A DNA stretch of 64,000 bases from Streptomyces sp. Mut1 (GCF_030719295.1 NZ_CP120997.1:1302001-1366000); one strand, 5' to 3'. Positions 28,717-37,816 are shown, counted from the stretch's first letter. Translations and numbers: made by a program. The notes: a model not told the origin generated them from the sequence alone.

Positions 28717-29964
28717 TCACCGCGCGCCGCTCTCGGACCCCTCCCGGACCGACTGCTTGACCAGGCCCAGCCGGCGGCGGATCGTGAGCAGCCGGGGATG
28801 GCGTTCGTGCAGGTCGGCCGAGCGGCGGTCGAGTTCCTGACCCAGGCGCTCGGCGCGCTTCTCGATGTCCAGCTCGTCCAGGATGCGGTCCACCTCGGCG
28901 AGCAGCGCCCCGTGCAGCTGCCACTTCCTGGGGTGCTCCTGGACCGCGGCCAGCAGCATGTCGGCCACCCGGTCGCGGGTCTCCCGGCTGGTGGTGAGCG
29001 CTTCGGTGAGCCGGTCCTCGGCCTCCTCCGCGCTGGCGGCCACCGGGGTGGTGATGAGCAGCGAGAAGCTCTCGATGGCCCCCGCCATCTGTTCGAACAG
29101 TTCCGTGATGTGGGCGGCGACCTCGGGCGGGAAGAGCGGTTCGTCGACCCGGTCCTTGGCCAGGTCGGTCAGCGTCCTGGACAGCACCCGGACGACGACC
29201 GCGCAGATCTCCAGCGTGTCCAGACCGGTGCGCAGCACCACGCGGTGCAGCAGCCCCTGCCGCACCCTCGGGTTGAGCATGAGGCTCTCCTCGGCCTGCC
29301 GCAGCGAGGCGTCCACCTCCACGATGTCGTGGTCGAGGCGGCGGGCCCGGTGCAGCCGGTCGGCCGCCTCCGGGACGGTGACCGGGCGGGCGAGGTCGCT
29401 GCCGAGGTCGCGGAACATCTGCCCCATCTCGCGGGCCAGTCCGTCGATGGAGGTCCCGGCCGTCTGCACCCAGACGGGCGGGGCGAACAGCAGGTTGAAC
29501 AGCAGGCCCACGCCGGCGCCGATCAGCGTCTCGAACACGCGCTCCCACGCCATGTTCGTTCTCGCGGTCACCGAGGTGACGCCGAGGACGAGCATGGCGC
29601 TGATCGCCACCTCGGGAACGAATTCGTCGACCCGGACCAGTCTGCCGATGATCAGCGCTGTGAAGATGGTCAGCCCCAGGCTCCACCAGGACAGGCCGAC
29701 CAGGGAGCTGAAGCCGCTCGCGATGAGGACGCCGACGATCACAGCGGTCACACGTTTGACCGACATGTTGACGGTGGCGTAGAGGGTCACCTGGACGACG
29801 AGCAGGGCGGTGAGCGGCGCGGTCAGCGGCGCCGGTTCGCTCAGCGTCGCGGTCGCCACGGCATAGGCGATCACCGCCGCGCCCGTGGAGCGCAGGGTCT
29901 GCGCCGCCACGGGCTCGGTGGTGCGCCGGACGAGGTTGATGACGGGTTCGGCTACTCCTGGCAT
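28717..29964 (-). CDS. FUSC-family aromatic-acid-exporter-like membrane protein
   Basis: A 415-residue protein from ATG 29964. Six membrane helices occupy the first 165 residues (AAVIAYAVATATLSEPAPLTA, AVIVGVLIASGFSSLVG, GAGVGLLFNLLFAPPVWV). A long helical cytoplasmic domain with coiled coil near the end (DIEKRAERLGQELDRRSADL) follows. This half-size FUSC/ArAE layout is common in actinomycetes and is thought to export aromatic or amphipathic acids. It is monocistronic. Its stop codon directly abuts a repeat terminus, and an inverted copy lies upstream of the start. Confidence 0.86.
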   Translation of the reverse strand: MPGVAEPVINLVRRTTEPVAAQTLRSTGAAVIAYAVATATLSEPAPLTAPLTALLVVQVTLYATVNMSVKRVTAVIVGVLIASGFSSLVGLSWWSLGLTIFTALIIGRLVRVDEFVPEVAISAMLVLGVTSVTARTNMAWERVFETLIGAGVGLLFNLLFAPPVWVQTAGTSIDGLAREMGQMFRDLGSDLARPVTVPEAADRLHRARRLDHDIVEVDASLRQAEESLMLNPRVRQGLLHRVVLRTGLDTLEICAVVVRVLSRTLTDLAKDRVDEPLFPPEVAAHITELFEQMAGAIESFSLLITTPVAASAEEAEDRLTEALTTSRETRDRVADMLLAAVQEHPRKWQLHGALLAEVDRILDELDIEKRAERLGQELDRRSADLHERHPRLLTIRRRLGLVKQSVREGSESGAR

Positions 29965-30070
29965 CTTCTTCCCATGCCCGCATCCGGCGCCTCACCACGG
30001 TCCGGGGCCAGGAACCCCACCGGACGGACGCGCGCGGGCCGTGTAACGCCCGTTCGCGGGCCCGCGACGA

Positions 30071-30085
30071 TCCGCCGGACAGACC
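30071..30085 (-). repeat. Inverted copy of the GGCCTGTCCGGCGGA terminus, right of FUSC gene
   Basis: TCCGCCGGACAGACC is the reverse complement of GGTCTGTCCGGCGGA, matching 28700-28714 at 14 of 15 positions. It lies 106 bp upstream of the FUSC start and 1 bp from the stop of the flavin dehydrogenase gene (30087). Confidence 0.5.
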
Positions 30086-30086
30086 G

Positions 30087-31742
30087 CTAGCCGACGGCCT
30101 TCGCGGCCGCGCGGCCCGCGGCCCGGCCGGAGAATATGCAGCCGCCGAGGAAGGTGCCCTCCAGCGAGCGGTAGCCGTGCACCCCGCCGCCGCCGAAGCC
30201 GGCCGCCTCCCCCGCCGCGTACACCCCGGCGAGCGGGGTGCCGTCCGCGGTCAGGACGCGCGAGGACAGGTCCGTCTCCAGGCCGCCGAGCGACTTGCGG
30301 GTCAGGATGTTCAGCCGTACGGCGATCAGCGGACCGGCCGCGGGGTCGAGGATGCGGTGCGGCGCCGCGGTGCGGATCAGCCGGTCGCCGAGGTAGCTGC
30401 GGGCGCCGCGGATCGCGGTGACCTGGAGGTCCTTGGTGAAGGGGTTGGCGATCTCCCGGTCGCGGGCGGTGATCTCGCGGCGCAGTTCGTCCTCGTCGAT
30501 GAGTCCGTCCCCGGTGAGCGCGTTCATGCCACGTACGAGAGCGCCGAGGTCCTTCTCCACGACGAAGTCCGCGCCGTTGTCCATGAACGCCTGGACGGGG
30601 CCCGGCACGTCCGCGCGGGCCCGCCCGATCACGTCGCGGATCGACTTGCCGGTCAGGTCGGGGTTCTGCTCGGAGCCCGAGAGCGCGAACTCCTTCCCGA
30701 TGATCTTCCGGTCCAGCACGAACCAGGTGTACTCGTGGCCGGTGCGCATGATGTGTTCGAGGGTGCCCAGCGTGTCGAAGCCGGGGAAGAGGGGGACGGG
30801 CAGCCGTTTGCCGCGCGCGTCCAGCCAGAGCGACGAGGGGCCGGGCAGGATGCGGATGGCGTGCTTGTCCCAGATCGGGTTCCAGTTCTCGATGCCCTCG
30901 GTGTAGTGCCACATCCGGTCGCGGTTGATGTGGTGGGCGCCCGCCTCCTCGGCGATGCCGAGCATCAGCCCGTCGACGTGCGCGGGGACCCCGGAGAGCA
31001 TCTTGGCCGGCGGGGTGCCGAGCCGTTCGGGCCACTGCTCGCGTACGAGGTCGTGGTTGCCGCCGATGCCGCCGGAGGTGACGATCACCGCTTGGGCCCG
31101 CAGCTCGAAGGTGCCGGCGCTCTCCCGGCCGCTGGCGGTCCCGCGCGGGGCGGCGCTCGGCTCCAGCACCTCGCCGGTCACCGTGTCGACGGCGCCCCCG
31201 GTGCGGGCGAGGCCGGTGACGCGGTGGCGGAAGCGGAAGGTGACGAGGCCCTTGGCGACGCCCTCGCGCACCCGGCGCTCGAAGGGGGCGACGACACCGG
31301 GGCCGGTGCCCCAGGTGATGTGGAAGCGGGGGACGGAGTTGCCGTGGCCGGTCGCGTCGTAGCCGCCGCGTTCCGCCCAGCCGACGACGGGGAAGAGCCG
31401 CAGGCCCTGCGCGCGCAGCCAGGCACGCTTCTCACCGGCGGCGAAGTCGACGTACGCCTCGGCCCACTTGCGCGGCCAGTGGTCCTCCTCGCGGTCGAAA
31501 CCGGCCGTGCCCATCCAGTCCTGGAGGGCCAGTTCCCGGCTGTCCTTGATCCGCAGCCGGCGCTGTTCGGGCGAGTCAACGAAGAAGAGGCCGCCGAAGG
31601 ACCAGTGCGCCTGGCCGCCGAGCGACTGCTCGGGCTCCTGGTCGAGCAGGATGACCGAACGCCCCGCGTCCACGAGTTCCGCGGTGGCGACGAGCCCCGC
31701 GAGCCCTGCCCCGATCACGATCACATCAGCGTCGTACGCCAT
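30087..31742 (-). CDS. FAD-binding dehydrogenase (KstD/fumarate-reductase-like)
   Basis: A 551-residue flavoprotein from ATG 31742, chosen because AGGATGG lies 6-12 bases upstream; the ATG at 31751 would overlap that site. The N-terminal Rossmann motif VIVIGAGLAGLVATAELV is followed by LGGQAHWSFGGLF, a central substrate domain (VTSGGIGGNHDLVREQWP) and the C-terminal FAD motif GVYAAGEAAGFGGGGVHGYRS. This is the predicted oxidoreductase group related to 3-ketosteroid-1-dehydrogenase. The substrate is unknown. There are no steroid genes nearby, and its neighbours are an FUSC exporter and a DMT transporter. Confidence 0.88.
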   Translation of the reverse strand: MAYDADVIVIGAGLAGLVATAELVDAGRSVILLDQEPEQSLGGQAHWSFGGLFFVDSPEQRRLRIKDSRELALQDWMGTAGFDREEDHWPRKWAEAYVDFAAGEKRAWLRAQGLRLFPVVGWAERGGYDATGHGNSVPRFHITWGTGPGVVAPFERRVREGVAKGLVTFRFRHRVTGLARTGGAVDTVTGEVLEPSAAPRGTASGRESAGTFELRAQAVIVTSGGIGGNHDLVREQWPERLGTPPAKMLSGVPAHVDGLMLGIAEEAGAHHINRDRMWHYTEGIENWNPIWDKHAIRILPGPSSLWLDARGKRLPVPLFPGFDTLGTLEHIMRTGHEYTWFVLDRKIIGKEFALSGSEQNPDLTGKSIRDVIGRARADVPGPVQAFMDNGADFVVEKDLGALVRGMNALTGDGLIDEDELRREITARDREIANPFTKDLQVTAIRGARSYLGDRLIRTAAPHRILDPAAGPLIAVRLNILTRKSLGGLETDLSSRVLTADGTPLAGVYAAGEAAGFGGGGVHGYRSLEGTFLGGCIFSGRAAGRAAAKAVG

Positions 31743-31931
31743 GGCTTCCATCCTTGTCGGGGCCGAGGGTGTCTGACAGAACCCACCGAAGTTACTCGTG
31801 CGTCAGATCTTGGGCACCGCCCGTCCCCGCGTCAACCGCCCGGTCGGCCGCGCTGCCGCCGCACCGGCCGTATCCAGGCGCTATCGTCGAACCACATCAC
31901 CCTCTTCCGGCCTGACGTGGGGTGGAGAAGC

Positions 31932-32825
31932 GTGTCGGTGCTGGTCCTCGTGCTCGCCGTGGCTGCCGCCTGCTGCCTGGGCTTCGGCTTCGTGCTCCAG
32001 CAGGCCGCCGCCGCCCACGCGCCCAAGCGCGACTATCTGACGTTCCGGCTGCTGCTCGACCTGATGAAGGTGCGCAGCTGGCTGGCCGGTATCGGTCTGA
32101 TGGTCTGCGGCATGGTGCTGGGCGCCCTGGCTCTGGGCAAGGGCGAGGTCTCCCTCGTGGAACCGCTCCTGGCCACCAATCTGCTCTTCGCGATGACCCT
32201 GTCCCGGCACCGCACCGGCCAGCGGCTGGGCCGGCAGGGCTGGGCGGGGCTCTGGCTGCTGGCCGGCGGGGTCGCCGCGTTCCTGCTGGCGGGCGAGCCG
32301 AGGGGCGGCCAAGCGGTGTCCAGCCCCCTGCGGCACTGGCTGGTGGTGGGCGTGGTGGCGGGCCTGGCCCTGCTGCTCACCGCCTTCGCCAAGCGCGCCC
32401 GGTCCACCGCTTCCCCCGCGCTGCTCGCGGTGGCGGCCGGACTGCTCTACGGACTCCAGGACGCGCTGACCCGGGTCAGCGGGCAGCGCCTGTCGGACGC
32501 GGGCTGGGCCGGCCTGGTGACGGCCTGGCAGCCGTACGCGGTGATCGTGCTCGGGGTGACGGGGCTGCTGCTGGTGCAGAGCGCGTTCGAGACGGGCCCG
32601 CTGCGGATGTCGCTGCCCGCCCTGACGGCGGCCCAGCCGCTGGCCGGGATCGCCTGCGGGATCGGGTTCATGGGCGACCGGGTGCGGACCGACACGGGCG
32701 CGCTGGCCTGGCAGGCCGTGGGGCTCACGGCGATCGTGACCGGGATCGTGCTGCTGGGGCTGCATCCGGCGATGCCCGAGGGGCCGGTGGGCGGGCGCCG
32801 CTCGCAGAGCCTCCAGCCGCGCTGA
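31932..32825 (+). CDS. DMT-family (EamA-like) transporter
   Basis: A 297-residue protein from GTG 31932 with GTGGAGAAGC as ribosome site. About nine or ten membrane helices alternate with short loops (SVLVLVLAVAAACCLGFGFVL, WLVVGVVAGLALLLTAF, AVGLTAIVTGIVLLGLHP). The two-repeat layout and the EPLLATNLLFAM motif fit actinobacterial DMT permeases. It may export small metabolites. The substrate cannot be predicted. The gene is divergent from the flavin dehydrogenase. Confidence 0.85.
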   Translation: MSVLVLVLAVAAACCLGFGFVLQQAAAAHAPKRDYLTFRLLLDLMKVRSWLAGIGLMVCGMVLGALALGKGEVSLVEPLLATNLLFAMTLSRHRTGQRLGRQGWAGLWLLAGGVAAFLLAGEPRGGQAVSSPLRHWLVVGVVAGLALLLTAFAKRARSTASPALLAVAAGLLYGLQDALTRVSGQRLSDAGWAGLVTAWQPYAVIVLGVTGLLLVQSAFETGPLRMSLPALTAAQPLAGIACGIGFMGDRVRTDTGALAWQAVGLTAIVTGIVLLGLHPAMPEGPVGGRRSQSLQPR

Positions 32826-32872
32826 GCGGACGGGTCAGAAGCGCGCCGGGGGTCTGCGGTTGGATGGCGGGC

Positions 32873-33391
32873 ATGACACCTTCTGACGAGATCCTGGACA
32901 TCGTCGACGAGAACGACGTGGTCGTGGGGCAGGCCCCGCGCGGCGAGGCGACGGCCCGGGGGCTGCGCCACCGGTGCGTCTTCATCGAGGCCCGGGACGC
33001 CGAAGGCCGGATCTTCGTGCACCGCAGGACCGCCACCAAGCTGGTCTTCCCCTCCCACTACGACATGTTCGTCGGCGGGGTGGTCGGCGCCGGGGAGAGC
33101 TACGACGAGGCGGCACTGCGGGAGGCCGAGGAGGAGCTGGGTGTCTCGGGACTGCCCCGCCCGGAGCCGCTGTTCAAGTTCCTCTACGAGGGCGGCCGGC
33201 ACACCTGGTGGTCGTCCGTCTACCGGGTCCGGTGCGAGCTGCCGGTGCGGCCGCAGGTCGAGGAGGTCGCCTGGCACACCTTCCTGGACGACGGGGAGCT
33301 GGAGCGGCGGCTCGACGACTGGCTGTGGGTACCGGACGGCCTCGACTGCTACCGGCGGCTGCGGGCGTTCCGGGACCGGGAGGTGTCCTGA
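32873..33391 (+). CDS. NUDIX hydrolase
   Basis: A 172-residue protein from ATG 32873 (MTPSDEILDIVDENDVVVG); an ATG three codons upstream (32864) is possible. The NUDIX box GGVVGAGESYDEAALREAEEELGV spans about 65-88 and is complete. The N-terminus DEILDIVDENDVVVGQAPRGE resembles isopentenyl-diphosphate isomerase-like and YfcD-type NUDIX proteins. It likely hydrolyses a nucleoside diphosphate derivative, cleaning up a toxic or signalling nucleotide. The substrate is unknown. Confidence 0.9.
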   Translation: MTPSDEILDIVDENDVVVGQAPRGEATARGLRHRCVFIEARDAEGRIFVHRRTATKLVFPSHYDMFVGGVVGAGESYDEAALREAEEELGVSGLPRPEPLFKFLYEGGRHTWWSSVYRVRCELPVRPQVEEVAWHTFLDDGELERRLDDWLWVPDGLDCYRRLRAFRDREVS

Positions 33392-33434
33392 ACAGTTCGG
33401 GAGTGTGCGAGAAGTTGGCGGATAGGGTCCACTC

Positions 33435-33830
33435 GTGAACGAATTCGTACAGAGTCTGCGGCTGTGGTTCGCACCGCAGCGCATCCGCGACGAGGGCGAC
33501 ACTCCCGACTACCGCTTCTCGCTCGCCAACGAGCGGACCTTCCTCGCCTGGATACGGACGGCTCTGGCGCTGATCGGCGGGGGCTTCGCGGTCGACCAGT
33601 TCCTGCCGGGGCTGTCCTGGGGGGTGCGCGCCGGCCTGGCGCTGGCCCTGCTGGCGGCCGGGGTGCTGTGTGCGCTGCGGGCCGTCAACCACTGGGTGCG
33701 GTGCGAGCGGGCGATGCGGCGCGGCGAGGATCTGCCGGTCTCCCGGTTCCCGACGCTGCTGAGCCTCGCGGTCGCGGTGGTGGCGGTGGCGATGGTGGTG
33801 GTGGTCCTCTTCGGCTGGGAGAGCCGGTGA
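33435..33830 (+). CDS. YidH/DUF202 membrane protein
   Basis: A 131-residue protein from GTG 33435. It has the DUF202 signature FSLANERTFLAWIRTALALIGGGFA, then three membrane helices (about 36-55, 60-80, 100-122). It overlaps the following DUF202 gene by 4 bases. The paired arrangement is common in actinomycetes. The function of the family is unknown. Confidence 0.88.
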   Translation: MNEFVQSLRLWFAPQRIRDEGDTPDYRFSLANERTFLAWIRTALALIGGGFAVDQFLPGLSWGVRAGLALALLAAGVLCALRAVNHWVRCERAMRRGEDLPVSRFPTLLSLAVAVVAVAMVVVVLFGWESR

Positions 33831-34138
33831 CCGCCGGGGAGCGCGACCCGGGTCTCCAGCCGGAGCGGACCCGGCTGGCGTGGCGGCGTACGACGCTGTC
33901 CTGCACGGTGGCGGCGCTGCTGGCCGGCAAGCAGGCGCTGCACGGCGGAGCGACGGGCGCCGGGATTCTCGCCCTGGCGCTGAGCGTGCTGGCCTGGCTG
34001 GGGTTCCTGTGGGTCGCCAACCGCCGGGTGCAGGCCATGAGCGGCGCCCGGCCGCGCCCGCTGGAGGCCGCGGGCGCGGTGACGGCCGCCGCCTGCACGA
34101 TCGCGCTGGCGGTGTTCGCGGCGGCCACGCTGTTCTGA
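33827..34138 (+). CDS. DUF202 membrane protein, second of pair
   Basis: A 103-residue protein from GTG 33827 (GTGA overlap). It has a shortened DUF202 motif LQPERTRLAWRRTTLS followed by three membrane helices (about 24-40, 45-62, 80-101). It probably forms a heteromeric membrane complex with the preceding DUF202 protein. A structured repeat element begins 11 bp after its stop. Confidence 0.86.
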   Translation: MTAGERDPGLQPERTRLAWRRTTLSCTVAALLAGKQALHGGATGAGILALALSVLAWLGFLWVANRRVQAMSGARPRPLEAAGAVTAAACTIALAVFAAATLF

Positions 34139-34149
34139 CGGGCGGCCGT

Positions 34150-34324
34150 AGGGCCTGTCTTCAAACTGCCGTCGTCGCCCGAAGGGCGGCCGGGCGGCGT
34201 CAGGTGTGTGCTCTCGGTGTGCCGGCCCCAGGCCCCTGTACTGGACGTACCGGGGGCTGGGGCCGGTGCGGCGAGAGTGCGTGCATGGCGTCGCCCGGCA
34301 GACGGCAGTTTGAAGACAGGTCCT
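34150..34324. repeat. Structured inverted repeat, copy B (long form, 175 bp)
   Basis: AGGGCCTGTCTTCAAACTGC (34150-34169, continuing to 34173) pairs with the right end 34301-34324 (GCAGTTTGAAGACAGGTCCT at its 3' side) at 23 of 24 positions. A second nested hairpin joins GCCGGCCCCAGG (34221-34232) with GCTGGGGCCGG (34255-34265). The flanks match copy A at 2513-2609, which lacks the nested hairpin. It lies between convergent genes and ends 8 bp from the stop at 34333. No coding capacity. Confidence 0.75.
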
Positions 34325-34332
34325 GGGGGCGG

Positions 34333-35277
34333 TCAGCCCTCCGGCGCGTCCCAGTCCACGGTGACGACGATCTTTCCGCGGGTGCGTCCCTCGGCGTTGA
34401 GCCGGTGGGCCTCGGCCGTCTCGGCCAGCGGGAAGACCCGGTCGACGTGGACCGAGACGATGCCCTGTTCGGCCAGCTCCGCCAGGTGTGCCAGGTCCTG
34501 GGCGTCGGGCCGGACGAACGCGTACCGGCCGCCGTAGGAGAACACCTCGGTGTCCACGATGGAGGCCAGCCGCCCGTCGGGGGCGAGCGTCTCGGCGGAC
34601 GCGCGCAGGGCCTCGCCGCCCACGGTGTCGAACGCGGCGTCGATCCCGTCGGGCGCCAGGGCCCGCAGCCGGTCCGCGAGCCCGTCGCCGTACTCCACGG
34701 GCTGCGCGCCGAGGGTGCGCAGGTGCTCGTGGTTGCGTTCACTGGCGGTCCCGATGACCCGGCAGCCGGCGTGCCGGGCGAGCTGTACGGCGAGCGAGCC
34801 GACGCCGCCGGCCGCCGCGTGGACGAGGACGGTGTCGCCCTCGCGGACGCGCAGGGTGCGGTGGAGCACCTGGTAGGCGGTGAGACCGGCCAGGGGCAGG
34901 CCGGCCGCCTCCTCGAAGCTGAGGCTGAGCGGTTTGCGGGCGAGGGTGCGCACGGGTGCCGCGACGTATTCGGCGAAGGTCCCCCGGCTCAGGAAGTCCT
35001 CCCGCACATAGCCGATGACCTCGTCACCGACCGCGAACTCGTCCACGGCGACCCCGGGCTGCACGACGACCCCGGAGACGTCCCAGCCGGGGATCACCGG
35101 AAAGACGGTGTCGAGGAGGCCGTCCAGGTTGCCTTCCCTGGCCTGCCGGTCGACCGGGTTGACCGCGGCGGCCCGCACCTTCACCAGGACGGTGTCGGGG
35201 CCGACCTTGGGGTCGGGCCGCTCGCCGTACTCCAGGACGCCGGCATCGCCGAAGCTGCTGTAGCTGATCGCCTTCAT
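34333..35277 (-). CDS. NADP-dependent quinone-oxidoreductase-like MDR protein
   Basis: A 314-residue zinc-free medium-chain dehydrogenase/reductase from ATG 35277. It has VKVRAAAVNPVD, the NADP site AAAGGVGSLAVQLA (about 154-167), and no Cys ligands for zinc. The length and motifs match YhdH/quinone-reductase-type enzymes that reduce quinones or enones with NADPH. It is monocistronic. The 3' end nearly touches structured repeat B. The physiological substrate is unknown. Confidence 0.9.
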   Translation of the reverse strand: MKAISYSSFGDAGVLEYGERPDPKVGPDTVLVKVRAAAVNPVDRQAREGNLDGLLDTVFPVIPGWDVSGVVVQPGVAVDEFAVGDEVIGYVREDFLSRGTFAEYVAAPVRTLARKPLSLSFEEAAGLPLAGLTAYQVLHRTLRVREGDTVLVHAAAGGVGSLAVQLARHAGCRVIGTASERNHEHLRTLGAQPVEYGDGLADRLRALAPDGIDAAFDTVGGEALRASAETLAPDGRLASIVDTEVFSYGGRYAFVRPDAQDLAHLAELAEQGIVSVHVDRVFPLAETAEAHRLNAEGRTRGKIVVTVDWDAPEG

Positions 35278-35326
35278 GGTTCGACCCTCAAGGCGGGCCG
35301 GGGCGTCCGCAACTCAGCCGGGGCCG

Positions 35327-36631
35327 TCACCAGCGCGGGATCGGTGGCGTGGCCCACCCCGGTTCGGCCTTGCGCATCGCGGCGGCGTCGTCGCGCTCGC
35401 GCATCGTGCCGTCGTCGTCGAGCCAGCGGCGGTGCAGGGCGGCCAGCCGGTCCCGGTCGAGTTCGACGCCGAGACCGGGGGCGTCGCGGACGGTGAGGTG
35501 GCCGTCCTCGAAGACATGGCGGGTGGTGATGACGTCCTCGCTCTGCCAGGGGTAGTGGCTGTCGCAGGCGTAGTCGAGGTTGGGGACGGTGGCCGCGACG
35601 TGCGTCATGGCGGCGAGGCTGATCCCGAGGTGGGTGTTGGAGTGCATCGAGAGCCCGACGCCGAAGGTGCGGCAGATCCCGGCCAGCTCACGGGTACGGT
35701 GCAGCCCGCCCCAGTAGTGGTGGTCGGAGAGGACGACCTGTACGGCGTCCCGCGCGAACGCCTCCGGGATCTCGGCGAGGGTCGTGACGCACATGTTCGT
35801 GGCCAGCGGCACGTCGGTGCCCGCCGCGACGGCGGCCATCGGCCCGGTGCCGCTCGCCGGGTCCTCCAGGTATTCCAGTACGTCCTTCAGCTGCTCGGCG
35901 ACGTACAGCGAGGTCTCCACGGACCAGGCGCCGTTGGGGTCCAGGCGCAGCGGCCGGCCGGGGAACGCCTCGGCGAGCGCGCGGACGGCCGCGATCTCCT
36001 GGTCGGGCGGGAAGACGCCGCCCTTGAGCTTGAAGGAGGAGAAGCCGTACGCGCGGGCGAAGCGCCGGGCCTGGGCGACGACTCCGGCCGGGTCGAGGGC
36101 CGCGCCCCAGTCGTCGCGCTCGCCGCCGTCCGGGTGGGCGGCCCAGCGGTAGAAGAGGTAGGCGCTGTACTCGACGCGGTCGCGGACCTTGCCGCCGAGC
36201 AGCGCGTGCACCGGAAGGCCGAGGGTCTTGCCGAGCGCGTCCAGGCAGGCCACCTCGAAGCCGGAGACCACCGAGAGGCGAAGCTTGTCGGAGGTCTGGA
36301 CGCCGCGCAGCCCGCCCGCGTCCACCCGCGCGCCGGCGGCCCGCTCCCCCGCCGCCCGTGAATCTCCGCACACCTCGTCGGCCAGGGCGAACAGCCCGTT
36401 CACATCGCTGACCGGCCGTCCGCGCAGGGCCGCGGCGAGGGGCGGCGCGAGCGCGAGGTAGGCGCTGTCGCCGTAGGTCTCCCCGACGCCGGTCACCCCG
36501 CCCCGGGTGACGACCTCCACGACCAGCCTGGGGGTGTACGGCTGATGGACGCCCTGGGTGTTGAGCAGGGGCGGGTCGGCTATCAGGATCGGGGTGAGCC
36601 GGACTTCGTCGATCAGCAGCGTCGTATCCAT
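35327..36631 (-). CDS. Glucarate dehydratase family protein (enolase superfamily)
   Basis: A 434-residue protein from ATG 36631. The active-site KxK motif is in FSSFKLKGGVFPPDQ, the metal ligand Asp in RLDPNGAW, and the general-base His region in MHSNTHLGISLAAM, which is close to the glucarate dehydratase signature. Enzymes of this group dehydrate D-glucarate or L-idarate to 5-keto-4-deoxyglucarate using Mg2+. No other glucarate genes are adjacent, and residues in the ERAAGARVDAGG stretch look like an actinobacterial variant loop. The exact substrate is uncertain. Confidence 0.88.
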   Translation of the reverse strand: MDTTLLIDEVRLTPILIADPPLLNTQGVHQPYTPRLVVEVVTRGGVTGVGETYGDSAYLALAPPLAAALRGRPVSDVNGLFALADEVCGDSRAAGERAAGARVDAGGLRGVQTSDKLRLSVVSGFEVACLDALGKTLGLPVHALLGGKVRDRVEYSAYLFYRWAAHPDGGERDDWGAALDPAGVVAQARRFARAYGFSSFKLKGGVFPPDQEIAAVRALAEAFPGRPLRLDPNGAWSVETSLYVAEQLKDVLEYLEDPASGTGPMAAVAAGTDVPLATNMCVTTLAEIPEAFARDAVQVVLSDHHYWGGLHRTRELAGICRTFGVGLSMHSNTHLGISLAAMTHVAATVPNLDYACDSHYPWQSEDVITTRHVFEDGHLTVRDAPGLGVELDRDRLAALHRRWLDDDGTMRERDDAAAMRKAEPGWATPPIPRW

Positions 36632-36728
36632 ACGTGAACTCTATTCAGGGACGCGATCGAGCACCAGAGGCGCGGCAGCCGCGGCGACCGGAGTTCGCGT
36701 ATCCGGTTACGGGAGTTCACTGGACGAC

Positions 36729-36746
36729 ATACCGACTGGTCGGCAT
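36729..36746. promoter_or_regulatory. TetR-type operator upstream of phosphotransferase/acyl-CoA dehydrogenase operon
   Basis: ATACCGACTGGTCGGCAT is an 18-base near-perfect palindrome 40 bp before the phosphotransferase ATG. The 15 bases GACATACCGACTGGT (36726-36740) recur exactly, inverted, upstream of the SDR gene at 43338-43352. The TetR gene at 40242-40835 lies between and is the obvious candidate regulator. Confidence 0.65.
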
Positions 36747-36785
36747 CATAAGACCGACCGTTCGCCCAGTCCGGAGGTACGCACG

Positions 36786-37808
36786 ATGAGCCACGTCCAC
36801 CCGCCAGGTCTCGACCTCGACCGGTTGCGCGGGCACCTCGACCGCGAGCGTCCGGGGCTGGTGAACGGGCCGCTCGACGCCCGGATCGTGGAGGGCGGCC
36901 GGTCGAACCTGACGTACGTCGTCACCGACGGCACCGGCCGCTGGGTCGTCCGCCGGCCGCCGCTGGGGCATGTGCTGGCCACCGCGCACGACATGAAGCG
37001 CGAGCACCGGGTGATCAGCGCCCTGCACCCGACGGCCGTCCCGGTCCCGGAGCCGGTGCTGCTGTGCGAGGACGAGAGCGTCATCGGCTCGCCGTTCTAC
37101 GTCATGGAGTACGTCGAGGGCACCCCGTACCGCACGGCGGAGCAGCTGGCCCCGCTCGGTCCCGAGCGCACCCGGGCCGCGGTGCTCGCCCTGGTCGACA
37201 CCCTGGTGGAACTGCACGCCGTGGACCCGCACTCCGTGGGACTCGGCGACTTCGGGCGCCCCGACGGCTTCCTCGACCGGCAGCTGCGCCGCTGGGGCAA
37301 GCAGCTGGACGCCTCGCGCAACCGCGAGCTGCCCGGCATCGACGCGCTGCACGCGGCGCTCGGCCGGGAGCTGCCCGTATCCCCCGCGCCCACCGTGGTG
37401 CACGGCGACTACCGCCTGGACAACGCCCTGATCGGCGCCGACGACGCGATCAAGGCCGTCCTGGACTGGGAGATGTCGACGCTCGGCGACCCGCTGACCG
37501 ACCTCGGCCTGCTGGTGATGTACAGCTCCGACCTGGGCCTGCCCGAGTCGCCCGTCTCCACCACCAGCGGCGCGGCCGGCCACCCCTCCCCCGCCGAGCT
37601 GATCGAGCGCTACGCCGCCCGGTCCGGCCGCGACACCTCCGCCATCTCCTGGTACACGGCGTTCGCCTGGTTCAAGCTCGCCGTGATCCTGGAGGGCATC
37701 CACTACCGCTACACCCTGGGCCAGACCGTCGGCAGCGGCTTCGACCGCATCGGCGACCTCGTCCCCGTCTTCATCGAGCACGGCCTCACCACCCTCCAGG
37801 AAGGCTGA
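36786..37808 (+). CDS. Phosphotransferase, ACAD10/11-kinase-like
   Basis: A 340-residue aminoglycoside-phosphotransferase-fold kinase from ATG 36786 behind GGAGGTACGCAC. Motifs are EGGRSNLTYVV, ATP-binding WVVRRPP, catalytic VHGDYRLDN and metal-binding LDWEMSTLGDPLTDLG. This subfamily matches the kinase half of ACAD10/ACAD11 and of LvaA-type proteins, which phosphorylate 4-hydroxyacyl-CoA. The next gene, 8 bp downstream, is an acyl-CoA dehydrogenase, matching that known pairing. It is probably controlled by the operator at 36729. Confidence 0.9.
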   Translation: MSHVHPPGLDLDRLRGHLDRERPGLVNGPLDARIVEGGRSNLTYVVTDGTGRWVVRRPPLGHVLATAHDMKREHRVISALHPTAVPVPEPVLLCEDESVIGSPFYVMEYVEGTPYRTAEQLAPLGPERTRAAVLALVDTLVELHAVDPHSVGLGDFGRPDGFLDRQLRRWGKQLDASRNRELPGIDALHAALGRELPVSPAPTVVHGDYRLDNALIGADDAIKAVLDWEMSTLGDPLTDLGLLVMYSSDLGLPESPVSTTSGAAGHPSPAELIERYAARSGRDTSAISWYTAFAWFKLAVILEGIHYRYTLGQTVGSGFDRIGDLVPVFIEHGLTTLQEG

Positions 37809-37816
37809 CCCACCCC

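Noticed and set aside
26531..29998. A long minus-strand frame spanning the gluconate permease and FUSC genes
   Set aside because: It crosses several well-supported genes and their intergenic regions, and its translation has no domain.
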